From NCBI RefSeq assembly GCF_934643405.1, contig NZ_CAKUCL010000005.1, positions 1-64,000 of the forward strand: a stretch of 64,000 bases of DNA, in the 5' to 3' direction. Each line of letters begins with the position of its first letter. Within the stretch, counting starts at the first letter, position 1. The notes beneath the pieces were generated by a model. That model was not told the DNA's origin, made no database searches, and saw only the letters and a program-made list of their open reading frames with translations. Below are positions 53,801 through 61,613 of this stretch, piece by piece. The DNA is from an uncultured Actinoplanes sp. GTDB lineage: Bacteria > Actinomycetota > Actinomycetes > Mycobacteriales > Micromonosporaceae. The translations under genes and the position numbers were made by a program.

Positions 53801-54225
53801 TTCGCGATGGCCGGGCCCAGCTTCGCGTCGGTGGCGTCGACGATGAGGTGGCCGACCATGCGGCGCAGCACGCGCCGGGCGATCGGCACGACGACGCCGG
53901 GCATCACCGGGGCGAGCTTGCCGCCGGCGCGCACCGCGGCCCGCAGCGGCGCGGGCAGGAAACGCGGGACGTCGGGGGCGAGCGCGGCCAGGGCGCGGGC
54001 ACTGACCCGGACGTCCTCGGGCCGGACCACGCCGTCGACGAAGCCCACCGTGAACCGCAGCCCGTCGGGGTCGCGCAGCACGCCCGCAAGCTGGGCGGCC
54101 GAGCCGGTGACCGGGATCGACGAGGCCTCGTGCAGCCAGCGGCGGACGAGGGCGACCGCCTCGTGGGCGAGTTCGATGTCGGCGGCCGGGGTCACCGGCG
54201 CCGGCGGGTGGGCGATGTCAGCCAT
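50815..54225 (-). CDS. putA: Bifunctional proline dehydrogenase/glutamate-semialdehyde dehydrogenase
   Basis: 1136 residues. N-terminal FAD-dependent proline dehydrogenase barrel (KIKKRGVSLNVNLLGEAVLG, YVSIKVSST, IKVRLVKGANLPMERVEATV, RLGVAGHNLFDIAYAW). Then the aldehyde dehydrogenase domain (LVTPPWNFPVAIPAGSMLAA, LLAETSGKNAIIVTPSADLD with the catalytic Glu, AFGHAGQKCSAASLVVLVGS with the catalytic Cys) and a C-terminal extension. It converts proline to glutamate with substrate channelling. It lacks the ribbon-helix-helix DNA-binding domain of enterobacterial PutA, so control is left to another protein, probably the divergent LysR regulator. Confidence 0.96.
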   Translation of the reverse strand: MADIAHPPAPVTPAADIELAHEAVALVRRWLHEASSIPVTGSAAQLAGVLRDPDGLRFTVGFVDGVVRPEDVRVSARALAALAPDVPRFLPAPLRAAVRAGGKLAPVMPGVVVPIARRVLRRMVGHLIVDATDAKLGPAIAKIKKRGVSLNVNLLGEAVLGRGEATRRLRETERLLARPDVDYVSIKVSSTVTPHNPWAFDEAVDDIVEELTPLFTLAATARTRKFVNLDMEEYKDLDLTIAVFTRLLDQPELEKLEAGIVLQAYLPDALAAMTRLQEWSAARRARGGAGIKVRLVKGANLPMERVEATVHGWPVATWGSKQETDTNYKRVLDYALDPQRIRNVRLGVAGHNLFDIAYAWLLAGRRGVRDGIEFEMLLGMAEGQAEVVRREVGGLLLYTPVVRPEQFDVAIAYLIRRLEEGASTENFMSAVFELDSDPELFARERDRFLASLADLDDAVPPPHRVAARFTAVPESSFGHFENTPDTDPSVQANRDLVRGVLARVPSSALGVETITKARISDESILSAALEGATAAAEGWGRLSGAERAGILHRVGHAIEARRADLIEVMAAETGKTADQADPEVSEAADFAHYYAELARELDTVDGAVAVPAKLTLVTPPWNFPVAIPAGSMLAALAAGSAVVIKPAPPAERCGAVLAEIIRPVLPDPRLLTLLQVEEKQLGRELIAHPLVDRVVLTGAYETAELFRSFREDLPLLAETSGKNAIIVTPSADLDLAVKDVVASAFGHAGQKCSAASLVVLVGSVARSRRFRTQLLDAASSLTVGYPADARTQVGPVIEPATGKLLDGLTRLGPGESWLLQPKQLDDSGRLWSPGIRDGVRRGSEYHRVEYFGPILGVMTAETLDEAIDLVNEVDFGLTSGLHSLDPQEVGTWLDRIQAGNLYVNRGITGAIVRRQPFGGWKRSAVGPGTKAGGPNYLIGLTGWEPGHATSDAEVTHPAVRRLLAAAGEVFEADETAFIARAAASDASAWRSVFQASDVSGLWAERNVLRYLPVPVTVRLAAGGSVPQLVRVVAAGLLAGAPLRVSVADALPLGLTSAIGQVAVEDDATWAAGLSAGRVRLIGAPAASAGPSPDLAVWAGPVTESGRVELLPFVHEQAVSITAHRFGNPDELAASVL

Positions 54226-54323
54226 GCGGTCAGTGTCCTTCCGACGTCCCTTCAGGAAAAGCGACGGTTGTTGACGGATACTCTTCAGTTCTGCTTACCC
54301 GTTCCCGAGGAGTGGAACCACCG

Positions 54324-55229
54324 ATGCTGGAGATCCGCCGCCTCGTGCTGCTGCGCGAGCTCGCCGTCCGCGGCACCCTCGCGGCCGTGGCCGAGGCGCT
54401 CAACTTCTCGCCGTCCGCCGTCTCCCAGCAACTAAGCCTGCTGGAGAAGGAGACCGGCATGACCCTGCTGCGCAAGGCCGGCCGCCGGGTACAGCTCACC
54501 CCGCAGGCCGAGGCGCTGGTCGAGTCGGTCGGCGAGGTGCTCGACACCCTCGAACGGGCCGAGGCACGGCTGCAGGCCTCGGCCGACGGCGTCAGCGGCC
54601 GGGTCCGGGTCGCGGTGTTCCAGTCGGCCGCGCTGGCGCTCATGCCGGACACGCTGCGCGAGATGGCGAACGCGTTCCCCGGCGTCCGGGTCGAGATGGT
54701 GCAGCGGGAACCCGAGGAAGCGCTGCGCGAGACCTGGGCGCGCGACTTCGACATGGTCATCGCTGAGCAGTACCCGGCGCACGCCGCGCCACACCATCCC
54801 GGCCTGGACCGGCGGCCGCTGATCACCGACGCCATCCGGCTCGCGCTGCCGTTCGAGGACCGGGCGCTGCATCCGGTGACGTCGCTGGACGACGCGTGGC
54901 GGATGCCGTGGGTGATGGAGCCGCGCGGCGCGGCGTCGCGGCACTTCGCGGAGCAGCTGTGCCGCAGCACCGGCTTCGAGCCCGACGTGCGCTACGAGAC
55001 CGCGGACCTGCAGGCGCACATCCGGCTGGTCGAGTCGGGCAACGCGGTGGCGCTCATCCCGGACCTGGTGTGGGCCGGGCGGGAGGCGGGCTGCCGGCTG
55101 ATCGGGTTGCCCGCCTCCCCGCGCCGCACGGTCTTCACCGCGCAGCGGCTGGCGGGCGCGGCGTCACCGGCGGCCCGGGCGCTGCGCGAGACGCTGGAGC
55201 GGATCGCGGCCGGCCTGGAGAAGGCCTAG
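54324..55229 (+). CDS. LysR-family regulator of putA
   Basis: 301 residues from ATG 54324, preceded by CGAGGAG. HTH: LRELAVRGTLAAVAEALNFS, PSAVSQQLSLLEKETGMTLL. The periplasmic-binding-like effector domain follows (VRVAVFQSAALALMPDTLRE, DMVIAEQYP, ESGNAVALIPDLVWAGREAG). It is divergent from putA with a 98-bp spacer, the classic arrangement for a LysR activator and its target. Proline or a downstream metabolite is the likely co-inducer, by inference. Confidence 0.9.
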   Translation: MLEIRRLVLLRELAVRGTLAAVAEALNFSPSAVSQQLSLLEKETGMTLLRKAGRRVQLTPQAEALVESVGEVLDTLERAEARLQASADGVSGRVRVAVFQSAALALMPDTLREMANAFPGVRVEMVQREPEEALRETWARDFDMVIAEQYPAHAAPHHPGLDRRPLITDAIRLALPFEDRALHPVTSLDDAWRMPWVMEPRGAASRHFAEQLCRSTGFEPDVRYETADLQAHIRLVESGNAVALIPDLVWAGREAGCRLIGLPASPRRTVFTAQRLAGAASPAARALRETLERIAAGLEKA

Positions 55230-55236
55230 ATATTCG

Positions 55237-55273
55237 CGGGCGAATTGTTCTCCGGGCGCCATTCGTTCGCCCG
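55237..55273 (+). terminator. Possible terminator after the LysR gene
   Basis: CGGGCGAA (55237-55244) and TTCGCCCG (55266-55273) form an 8-bp stem across a 21-base loop that can fold further, starting 8 bp after the stop codon. Confidence 0.5.
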
Positions 55274-55610
55274 GGCCCTCGCTCGGTGGCCGACCCGGCG
55301 GATCTCCGCTTCCCTGGCCGACGCCACGCGAGGGACCGCGCGACGGCCACCGTGAGGAGGTGGCCATCGATGCCGGCGGCTTCTCCCGCGCGGAACACCC
55401 CGGCGAGAACCCGCCGGTCCGGCAGCCGGCGGATGATCCGGCAGTCCCGCCGCAGCGCCGCCGCGAGGACTTCCTGGACGGGCTGGCCGCCTGCTTGTCC
55501 TCCGGCGTCCCGATGCGCCCCGGAGTGCCTGCTGCGCCGGGCCGTCCGGAGCGTCGCATCGGTCAGCAGGACCGTCGGGGGCGACGGGTGAGCGAGCACC
55601 GGACGGGCGG
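55274..55610. other. Gene-free stretch
   Basis: Between the LysR terminator and the next gene's stop. Frames are open on both strands but give no recognisable protein and have no good ribosome-binding site. Confidence 0.5.
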
Positions 55611-56153
55611 TCAGCCGGCCAGGAAGGGCTGGACGTGGGCGGACGGGGTGAGCAGGGTGACGGCGGAACCGTCGGTGAAGGTGAGGCGCATGCGGCCGTC
55701 CTGCTCGGTCGCCGACACGAGGTCCGCGCGCGGGCACTCCCAGCGCAGGCGCAGCGGCGGCACGCCGCCGGAGGCCGGGCGGAGCAGGTCGCGCCAGGAG
55801 CCCCGTTTCGACAGGACCATGAGGCGGCGGTCGGTGAGGGCGAGAACCCGGGGGTCGGTGACGATGCGGATGTGCTCGTCCAGCCCGACGGCGAGGCTGC
55901 GCGGCGCCCCGTTGACGCCGCGGCGGGCGCCGGGACCCTCGGGCACGCGCCGACGGAACCGGAACGGTGACATCTCGGCGCGCGTCATCCCGACCACCGC
56001 GCGCCCGTCGGCCCGGCTCACCCAGACCGCCGCCCGGAACGTCTCGCCCGGCTGAAGGTGCTCCCTCACCCGGGCCTCCACCAGGGCGTCGCGCCCGGCA
56101 CCGGAGTCCACGGCCCCGCTCCCCTCCCCGTACCGACCCACGCCGGGGCTCAC
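55611..56153 (-). CDS. PH-like domain protein
   Basis: 180 residues from ATG 56153. After a variable N-terminus come REHLQPGETFRAAVWVSRAD, then VTDPRVLALTDRRLMVLSKR and LRWECPRADLVSATEQDGRM, RLTFTDGSAVTLL. The LALTDRRL motif and strand order match bacterial PH-like domains of actinobacteria. Soluble; function unknown. Independent of the dehydrogenase operon upstream. Confidence 0.72.
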   Translation of the reverse strand: MSPGVGRYGEGSGAVDSGAGRDALVEARVREHLQPGETFRAAVWVSRADGRAVVGMTRAEMSPFRFRRRVPEGPGARRGVNGAPRSLAVGLDEHIRIVTDPRVLALTDRRLMVLSKRGSWRDLLRPASGGVPPLRLRWECPRADLVSATEQDGRMRLTFTDGSAVTLLTPSAHVQPFLAG

Positions 56154-56196
56154 CGCCCCGGCACCATCAGTCGACCACGGACCTCCTCGGGTCCGG

Positions 56197-57147
56197 TCAC
56201 CGGGTCCGCTCCACGACGTTGCGCAGCGGGCGCCCGTCCAGCAACGCCTCCAGGTTCGACCGGATCAGCTCGGCCGCACCCAACGGCCTGCCGCCGGCCG
56301 CATGCGGCGTGATGATGACGTTCGGCTCGTCCCACAATCCCGACGACACGGGCAGCGGCTCGACCGAGAAGACGTCCAGGGCCGCCCCGGCCAGCCGCCC
56401 CGACCGCAGCGCCGCGAGCAACGCCTCCTCGTCGACGGTCGCGCCCCGCCCCACGTTCACGAACCACGCCTTCGGCGGCAGCAACCCGAGCACCGCGGCA
56501 TCGACGATCTTCTCGGTGGCCGCGGTGGCCGGCAGGATGTTGATCAGAACGTCGGTGGTGGGCAGCAACGACGGCAGGGCCGCCTCGGTCTCGACCGGGA
56601 ACCCGTGCCGCTCACCGGCACTGCGGGCCACGCCGGTCACCCGGGCGCCCAGCATCGACAGGTACGGCGCCAGGGTCGCGGCGATGCCGCCGAAACCCCA
56701 GATCACCACGTGCGCGTCCCGCAGCGTACGGAAATGGTCCGGGTCCCTGACCGGCCGCAGGCCGCCCGACTCGGCGGCCCACCGGTGGCCGATCTGCGCC
56801 CGGGTGAGCTTGGGCAGCTCGCGCGCCGCGGCCAGGATCAGGGCCAGCGCGTGCTCGGCGACGGTCAGGTCGTGCAGCCCGCCGCCCGAGGTGATCACGA
56901 CGGAGGGCGGGAAGCCGGCGGCGATCACCATGTCGGGCCCGGCGGCGAGGGTCTGCACCCAGCGCAGCCGGGACAGCCGGGACGCGGCATCCCGCAGCTG
57001 ATCGCCCGGATTGCCCCACACGACCAGGAAGTCCGCGTCGGCGTGGTCGTCGGGGATCGGCTCGGAGACCGCGTACGGCAGGCCGGTCACCCCGGCGGGA
57101 AGCGTCAACGCGCTGAGGTCCACGCTGTCCGGCAGCAGAAGCTTCAT
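56197..57147 (-). CDS. D-isomer-specific 2-hydroxyacid dehydrogenase
   Basis: 316 residues. The NAD-binding site HVVIWGFGGIAATLAPYLSM has the GxGGI form; PPKAWFVNVGRGATVDEEAL carries the substrate-binding Arg; NVIITPHAAGGRP carries the catalytic His. It would reduce a 2-keto acid or oxidise a D-2-hydroxy acid. It is coupled (ATGA) to the RraA-family gene upstream, so the pair likely handles the same small keto/hydroxy acid. Confidence 0.9.
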   Translation of the reverse strand: MKLLLPDSVDLSALTLPAGVTGLPYAVSEPIPDDHADADFLVVWGNPGDQLRDAASRLSRLRWVQTLAAGPDMVIAAGFPPSVVITSGGGLHDLTVAEHALALILAAARELPKLTRAQIGHRWAAESGGLRPVRDPDHFRTLRDAHVVIWGFGGIAATLAPYLSMLGARVTGVARSAGERHGFPVETEAALPSLLPTTDVLINILPATAATEKIVDAAVLGLLPPKAWFVNVGRGATVDEEALLAALRSGRLAGAALDVFSVEPLPVSSGLWDEPNVIITPHAAGGRPLGAAELIRSNLEALLDGRPLRNVVERTR

Positions 57148-57743
57148 GGGTGGTCACTCTGCCACCCGGCCTCCGACAGGAGGTGATCGATGCGGGCGCG
57201 ATGGTCGCGTTCCCACTCGTCCAGCGTCGGCTCCTGCTTGGCGCGCACCTCGGCGAGGACCTCGCCGGCGCGCGCCGCCGGCACCACGGCCACGCCCTCC
57301 TCGTCGGCCACCACGAGATCGCCCGCGGTCACCGCCACACCGCCGCACCGGACCGGGACGTTGAGCGGGAGGACCGCGGCCTTGAGCGCCGGCGCCGGGA
57401 TGACGCCCCGCGCGAGGACCGGGAAACGCATGGCCCGCACCTCCACCAGATCGCGGATCAGCCCGTCCACCACGAACCCGGCGATGCCGCGACGCTGCGC
57501 GACCGCGCACACATTGCCGCCGGCGAGGGCGTGGTCGACGTCGCCGGACTCGACCACGATGATCGTGCCCGGCTCCGCCCGGTGGATCGCGGCGTGCAAC
57601 ATGAGATGGTCGCCGGGCGGGCAGCGCACGGTGAACGCCGGACCGCTGATCCGCGGGACCGGTGACCACAGAGGACGGATCCCGCTGTCCATCACCTGGC
57701 CGCGACCGAGCACGTCGGCGAGGGCGGTCGGGGAGATCTCCAT
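57144..57743 (-). CDS. RraA-family protein (aldolase/demethylmenaquinone methyltransferase-like)
   Basis: 199 residues. PPGDHLMLHAAIHRAEPGTI, GGNVCAVAQRRGIAGFVVDG, LIRDLVEVRAMRFPVLARGV and GDLVVADEEGVAVVPAARA match the RraA fold. The RD after DGLI and a downstream Asp bind metal in HMG/CHA aldolases of this family, so an oxaloacetate decarboxylase or 4-hydroxy-2-oxoacid aldolase activity is more likely than RNase regulation. Divergent from an aminotransferase 27 bp away. Confidence 0.85.
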   Translation of the reverse strand: MEISPTALADVLGRGQVMDSGIRPLWSPVPRISGPAFTVRCPPGDHLMLHAAIHRAEPGTIIVVESGDVDHALAGGNVCAVAQRRGIAGFVVDGLIRDLVEVRAMRFPVLARGVIPAPALKAAVLPLNVPVRCGGVAVTAGDLVVADEEGVAVVPAARAGEVLAEVRAKQEPTLDEWERDHRARIDHLLSEAGWQSDHP

Positions 57744-57769
57744 CGAACCAACCTACGGAAGGGGCCCGC

Positions 57770-58882
57770 GTGTCGCACCCGGTCATCCAGTTCGAGCACC
57801 GGCCGGGCATCCTCGACCTGGGCTGGGGGCATCCACACCCGTCGCTGCTGCCGGTGCAGGCGTGGGCGCGCGCATCGGCCGGGTCGCTGCGCCGGTTCGG
57901 CTGGCAAAGCCTGACTTATGGGTACGCGACGGGGCCCGCGCCCCTGCTCGACTGGCTGACCGATCACCTGAACCGTCTGGAGGACGGCGGGACGACCGTG
58001 GAGCAGCTCTTCGTGACCGGGGGCGCGTCGCACGGCCTGGCCCTGGTCACCGCGTTGCTGACCCATCCCGGCGACGTGGTGCTGGTCGACTCGCCGACCT
58101 ATCACCTGGCCTTGGAGATCCTGCGGGACTGCGGGGTGTCGCTCAGCCCGGCTCCCCGCGAGCCGTCCGAGCTGACAACCCTGATCCGCATGTTGCGGGC
58201 CGGTGGCCGCACCGTGCCGATGCTGTATCTGGTGCCGACCTTCGGCAATCCGACCGGCACCAGCCTGAGCGACGACCGCCGGCGGGCGCTGATCGAGCTG
58301 GCCCGGGCGGAGAACCTCACGATCGTCGAGGACGACACCTACCGTGAGCTGGTCTACGACCCGCCGGCGCCGGTCTCGCTCTGGCGGCTCGCCGGCGGCT
58401 CCCCGGTGGTACGGCTGGGATCGTTCGCCAAGACGGTGGCGCCGGGCCTGCGCCTGGGCTGGATCAACGCGGCCCCTCCCCTGATCGGCCGGCTGGCACG
58501 CCTGGGCTACGTGGACAGCGGCGGCGGCGTGAACCACTCGGTGGCCATGGCGATGGCGGCCTTCGGCTCGAGCGGCGACTACGAGCAGCACGTCGCGGCG
58601 GTGCGCGACCATTACCGTACGCAACGGGATGCCCTCGCCGGCGCACTCGGGGTGACCGCACCGGCGGGTGGCTGGTTCCTGTGGCTGCCCCTGCCGGACG
58701 GGGTCACGGCCGGCGACCTGCTGCCGGTCGCCGAGGCGAAGGGCGTCTCCTTCGTGCCCGGCCCGCGGTTCTTCGTCGACGGCGGCGGAGCCGACCGGGT
58801 CCGGCTGAGCTTCTCGCACCTCGCCCCCGGCGACCTGCGACGGGCCGCCGGGATCCTCCGCGACGCCATCACAGCTTGCTGA
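57770..58882 (+). CDS. PLP-dependent aminotransferase of the MocR-like fold, without HTH
   Basis: 370 residues from GTG 57770, preceded by GGAAGGGG. Fold type I: SLTYGYATGPAPLLDWLTDH, LFVTGGASHGLALVTALLTH, YLVPTFGNPTGTSLSDDRRR with the NPTG motif, VEDDTYRELVYD, and VRLGSFAKTVAPGLRLGWIN with the PLP lysine. MocR regulators carry the same domain behind a GntR HTH, but here the N-terminus starts directly with the enzyme. It is likely an aromatic or branched-chain/2-aminoadipate-type transaminase. Divergent from rraA and the 2-hydroxyacid dehydrogenase, which could use the keto acid it makes. Confidence 0.9.
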   Translation: MSHPVIQFEHRPGILDLGWGHPHPSLLPVQAWARASAGSLRRFGWQSLTYGYATGPAPLLDWLTDHLNRLEDGGTTVEQLFVTGGASHGLALVTALLTHPGDVVLVDSPTYHLALEILRDCGVSLSPAPREPSELTTLIRMLRAGGRTVPMLYLVPTFGNPTGTSLSDDRRRALIELARAENLTIVEDDTYRELVYDPPAPVSLWRLAGGSPVVRLGSFAKTVAPGLRLGWINAAPPLIGRLARLGYVDSGGGVNHSVAMAMAAFGSSGDYEQHVAAVRDHYRTQRDALAGALGVTAPAGGWFLWLPLPDGVTAGDLLPVAEAKGVSFVPGPRFFVDGGGADRVRLSFSHLAPGDLRRAAGILRDAITAC

Positions 58883-59984
58883 AGAAGGCGCGCACGTCGT
58901 CGCTGAACAGCCGTGGCTGCTCGGCGGACAGGAAGTTCCCGCCGGCCGGCAGCTCGGTCCAGTGCGTCACCGGCGCCTCACGGTCGGCGAACCGGCGGAC
59001 CGTGATGTCGGTGACGCCGAGCGCGACGCCGAGCGGCACGGTGGTGCGCGGCTTCGGCGCCCAGGTGGCCGGGTCGTGCGCGACCTCCCAGTACAGGTTC
59101 GCCGACGAGCCCGCGGAGCCGGCGAACCAGTACAGGCTGACGTTGGTGAGCAGCAGGTCACGGTCGACGGCGTCGTCGGGCAGGTCGGCCGCCGGGTCGG
59201 TCCACTCCCGGTACTTCTCCACGATCCAGGCGAGCTGGCCCACGGGTGAGTCGTGCAACCCGTACGCCAGGGTCTGCGGCCGCGTCGACTGGATGATGTT
59301 GAAGCCCATCTTGTCGTCGCGGAAGTCCTGCAGGCGGGCCAGGCGCTGCTGCTCGGCCTCGGTGAGCCCGTCGAAGTCGGCCGGGTCGCCGCTGGGGAAG
59401 GTGAGGTGCCCGTTGACGTGCACGCCGATCACCCGGTCGGGCGCCTGCCGGGCCATCTCCACCGCGGTCGCGCCGCCCCCGCCGGTGCCCTGCACGCCGT
59501 ACCGCTCGTAGCCCAGCCGCGACATGATCTCGAGGAACGCGGAGGCGGTCTTCGCGGTGGTCCAGCCGGGCGCGGACAGCGGGCCGGAGAAGGCGATGCC
59601 GGGGTTGCTGACCAGCACGAGGTGGAAGTCGGCGCGCAGGTCCTCGACCACCGGCAGGTACAGCGCGAACGAGGCCGGCCAGTCGTGGGTGATCAGCAGC
59701 GGGGTCGCGGCCGGGTTGGCCGACCGGACGTGCGCGAAGTGCAGGGTCTGGCCGTCGACCTCGGTGAGGAACTGCGGCAGCTCGTTGAGCCGGGCCTCGG
59801 CGGCTCGCCAGTCGAACCCGTCGGCCCAGTACGCGGCGAGGCCGCGCAGGTAGTCCACCGGGACGCCGCGGCTCCAGCCCTGGCCGGGGATCTCCGGCGT
59901 CCAGCGGGTGCGGTTGAGGCGGTCGCGCAGGTCGTCGAGGTCGGCCTGCGGGATGTCGATGCGGAACGGGCGGATCGCGGTCAT
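58869..59984 (-). CDS. Epoxide-hydrolase-like protein lacking catalytic residues
   Basis: 371 residues with the full epoxide hydrolase N-terminal (EHN) domain (FRIDIPQADLDDLRDRLNRT, WSRGVPVDYLRGLAAYW) and the alpha/beta core. The catalytic positions are changed. Where the family has QGGDWG, with the Asp nucleophile, this protein has QGTGGGG (165-171), so Asp is replaced by Gly168. The oxyanion HGWPGS motif reads HDWPAS (100-105). The conserved GGHF near the C-terminus, which holds the catalytic His, reads GGNF (348-351). It is therefore probably a pseudoenzyme, perhaps a binding or sensing protein. It faces a TetR gene across two operator copies. The 3' end overlaps the aminotransferase by 14 bp. 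Confidence 0.85.
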   Translation of the reverse strand: MTAIRPFRIDIPQADLDDLRDRLNRTRWTPEIPGQGWSRGVPVDYLRGLAAYWADGFDWRAAEARLNELPQFLTEVDGQTLHFAHVRSANPAATPLLITHDWPASFALYLPVVEDLRADFHLVLVSNPGIAFSGPLSAPGWTTAKTASAFLEIMSRLGYERYGVQGTGGGGATAVEMARQAPDRVIGVHVNGHLTFPSGDPADFDGLTEAEQQRLARLQDFRDDKMGFNIIQSTRPQTLAYGLHDSPVGQLAWIVEKYREWTDPAADLPDDAVDRDLLLTNVSLYWFAGSAGSSANLYWEVAHDPATWAPKPRTTVPLGVALGVTDITVRRFADREAPVTHWTELPAGGNFLSAEQPRLFSDDVRAFFSKL

Positions 59985-60004
59985 GTCGGCTCCCCACGCT
60001 GGAA

Positions 60005-60022
60005 CGGAATCTTTCGTTCCGC
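60005..60022. promoter_or_regulatory. TetR operator O1
   Basis: CGGAATCTTTCGTTCCGC contains CGGAA-N7-TTCCG. It lies 21 bp before the start of the epoxide-hydrolase-like gene and is nearly identical to O2, 45 bp away. Confidence 0.75.
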
Positions 60023-60049
60023 ATCAAGGTATCACGGAAGTGCTTGGAG

Positions 60050-60067
60050 CGGAATACTTCGTTCCGC
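60050..60067. promoter_or_regulatory. TetR operator O2
   Basis: CGGAATACTTCGTTCCGC is the second copy (16 of 18 positions the same as O1) with arms AGCGGAA-N7-TTCCGCT, 13 bp before the TetR start. One copy next to each divergent gene implies joint repression by the adjacent regulator. Confidence 0.75.
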
Positions 60068-60080
60068 TAAGCTGGCCGGC

Positions 60081-60701
60081 ATGGGAGCGACGATGGCCGG
60101 GCGCGGACGGCAGGCGGCCCGCAACGACGTGGCGATCCTCGAGGCGGCCCGGCAGGTCTTCCTCGACGACCGGCGGGCGCCCATCGCCGCCGTCGCCGCG
60201 CGCGCCGGCGTCGGGATCAGCGCGCTCTACCGGCGTTATCCGAGCAAGGAGGAGCTGCTGCGCAAGATCTGCCACGACGGGTTGCTGCTGTTCATCGCCG
60301 AGGCGCAGCGCGCGGCGGAGCAACCGGACGGCTGGAGCGGGTTCGAGACCTTCCTGCACGCGGTCGTGGAGGCCGACGTGCACTCGCTGACCGTGCATCT
60401 GGCCGGCACGTTCACGCCGACGGACGAGATGGAGGCGGACGCGGTGCGGGCCGCCGGCCTCGCCGAGGCCGTGTTCGACCGGGCCCGGCCGCAGCTGCGC
60501 GAGGGCGCGGTGGCCGGCGACATCACGATGATCCTGGAGATGTGCGCGGCCATCCGGCTGCCCGATCCGCGCCGCACGACCGAGCTGCGCCTGCGCTATC
60601 TGGCCATGCTGCTCGACGGGCTGCGCACCGGCCCGGTGCTGCCCGGCCCCGCACCTACCACACCGGAGCTCAGCTGGCGGTGGGCGCGACCGGCCGATTG
60701 A
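60081..60701 (+). CDS. TetR-family transcriptional regulator
   Basis: 206 residues from ATG 60081 (ATG 60093 is possible). N-terminal HTH: VAILEAARQVFLDDRRAPIA, AVAARAGVGISALYRRYPSK, EELLRKICHDGLLLF. The C-terminal ligand domain is all-helical and typical in length. Divergent from the epoxide-hydrolase-like gene, with two matching palindromes in the 96-bp spacer, so it very probably represses both. Confidence 0.92.
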   Translation: MGATMAGRGRQAARNDVAILEAARQVFLDDRRAPIAAVAARAGVGISALYRRYPSKEELLRKICHDGLLLFIAEAQRAAEQPDGWSGFETFLHAVVEADVHSLTVHLAGTFTPTDEMEADAVRAAGLAEAVFDRARPQLREGAVAGDITMILEMCAAIRLPDPRRTTELRLRYLAMLLDGLRTGPVLPGPAPTTPELSWRWARPAD

Positions 60702-60764
60702 GCGAGGGAGGTGGCGGTCGATGGCGCGCACCGGTCGCCGTGCGGAAACAGGACCCCGGCGGCC

Positions 60765-61613
60765 TCAGCTGCCGAAGCCGGCGAGACCGTCGCGGCGGGC
60801 GAGCGCCTCGATCCACTCGGCGACCCCGTCCTCGGTGTTCGCGCCGATCACCTCGGTGGCGGCGGCGAGCACCTCGGGGACGGCGTTGCCCACGGCGAGG
60901 GACACGTCGGCCATCGCGAACATGGTCAGGTCGTTCGGGCTGTCCCCGAAACACACCAGCTCGTCGGCGGCCACCTCGGCCGTCAACCGGGTCAGCGCCG
61001 CCGCCTTGGTGCCCTCACGCGACGTGAGCTCCAGCCACCACAGGTGCGGTGCGTAGATGTCCTGCGAATACACGGCGTGACAATCGAAGATCCCGGGCTC
61101 GGCGAGCGGGGCCAGCGCGGCGGGCGGGGCGATCACCGCGACGGAGAAGACGGCCTCCTCCTCCAGCGCCGACCAGTCCGGCACCGGCATCAGCCGCGGG
61201 TCATCCGGCCGGGCGGCCAGGAACGACTCGACCCCCTGCGTACGGCGTCCCTCGCGCCAGCACACACGATCACGCCCGTCGTGCATCACGAAGAAGATCG
61301 GTTCCACTTCCGGGCTTGCCCGCGTACGGCGCAGCACCTCCCGCACCACGGACGGCCCGAGCAGCTGGGCCGGCAGGGCTTCACCGGTGCGCGGGTCCAC
61401 CGTGACGGCGCCCGCGTAGGTGATCACGGGCAGGGTCAGTGACAACGGCGCCGTCACGTGCCGCGCCGTGGTGAACGAGCGGGCCGTCGCGTACGTGAAA
61501 AGCCCGCCCGCGGCGAGGTAGCGGTTCACCACCTCGATCGTCCGCGCGCTCAACGTGCCGTCCGGGCGCAGCAGCGTGCCGTCGAGGTCGGACACGAGCA
61601 GCCGCCGGTTCAT
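60765..61613 (-). CDS. Cof-type HAD-IIB phosphatase
   Basis: 282 residues from ATG 61613. HAD motif I LLVSDLDGTLLRPDGTLS with the nucleophile Asp; motif II YATARSF; motif IV VCFGDSPNDLTMFAMADVSL. The C2B cap lies between. Such enzymes dephosphorylate sugar phosphates, FMN precursors or pyridoxal phosphate. Coupled by ATGA to the discoidin-domain gene. Confidence 0.92.
   Translation of the reverse strand: MNRRLLVSDLDGTLLRPDGTLSARTIEVVNRYLAAGGLFTYATARSFTTARHVTAPLSLTLPVITYAGAVTVDPRTGEALPAQLLGPSVVREVLRRTRASPEVEPIFFVMHDGRDRVCWREGRRTQGVESFLAARPDDPRLMPVPDWSALEEEAVFSVAVIAPPAALAPLAEPGIFDCHAVYSQDIYAPHLWWLELTSREGTKAAALTRLTAEVAADELVCFGDSPNDLTMFAMADVSLAVGNAVPEVLAAATEVIGANTEDGVAEWIEALARRDGLAGFGS

Noticed and set aside
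55135..55737. 200-codon minus-strand frame over the end of the LysR gene and the following gap
   Set aside because: It overlaps both the real LysR gene and the PH-like gene and is not recognisable as a protein.
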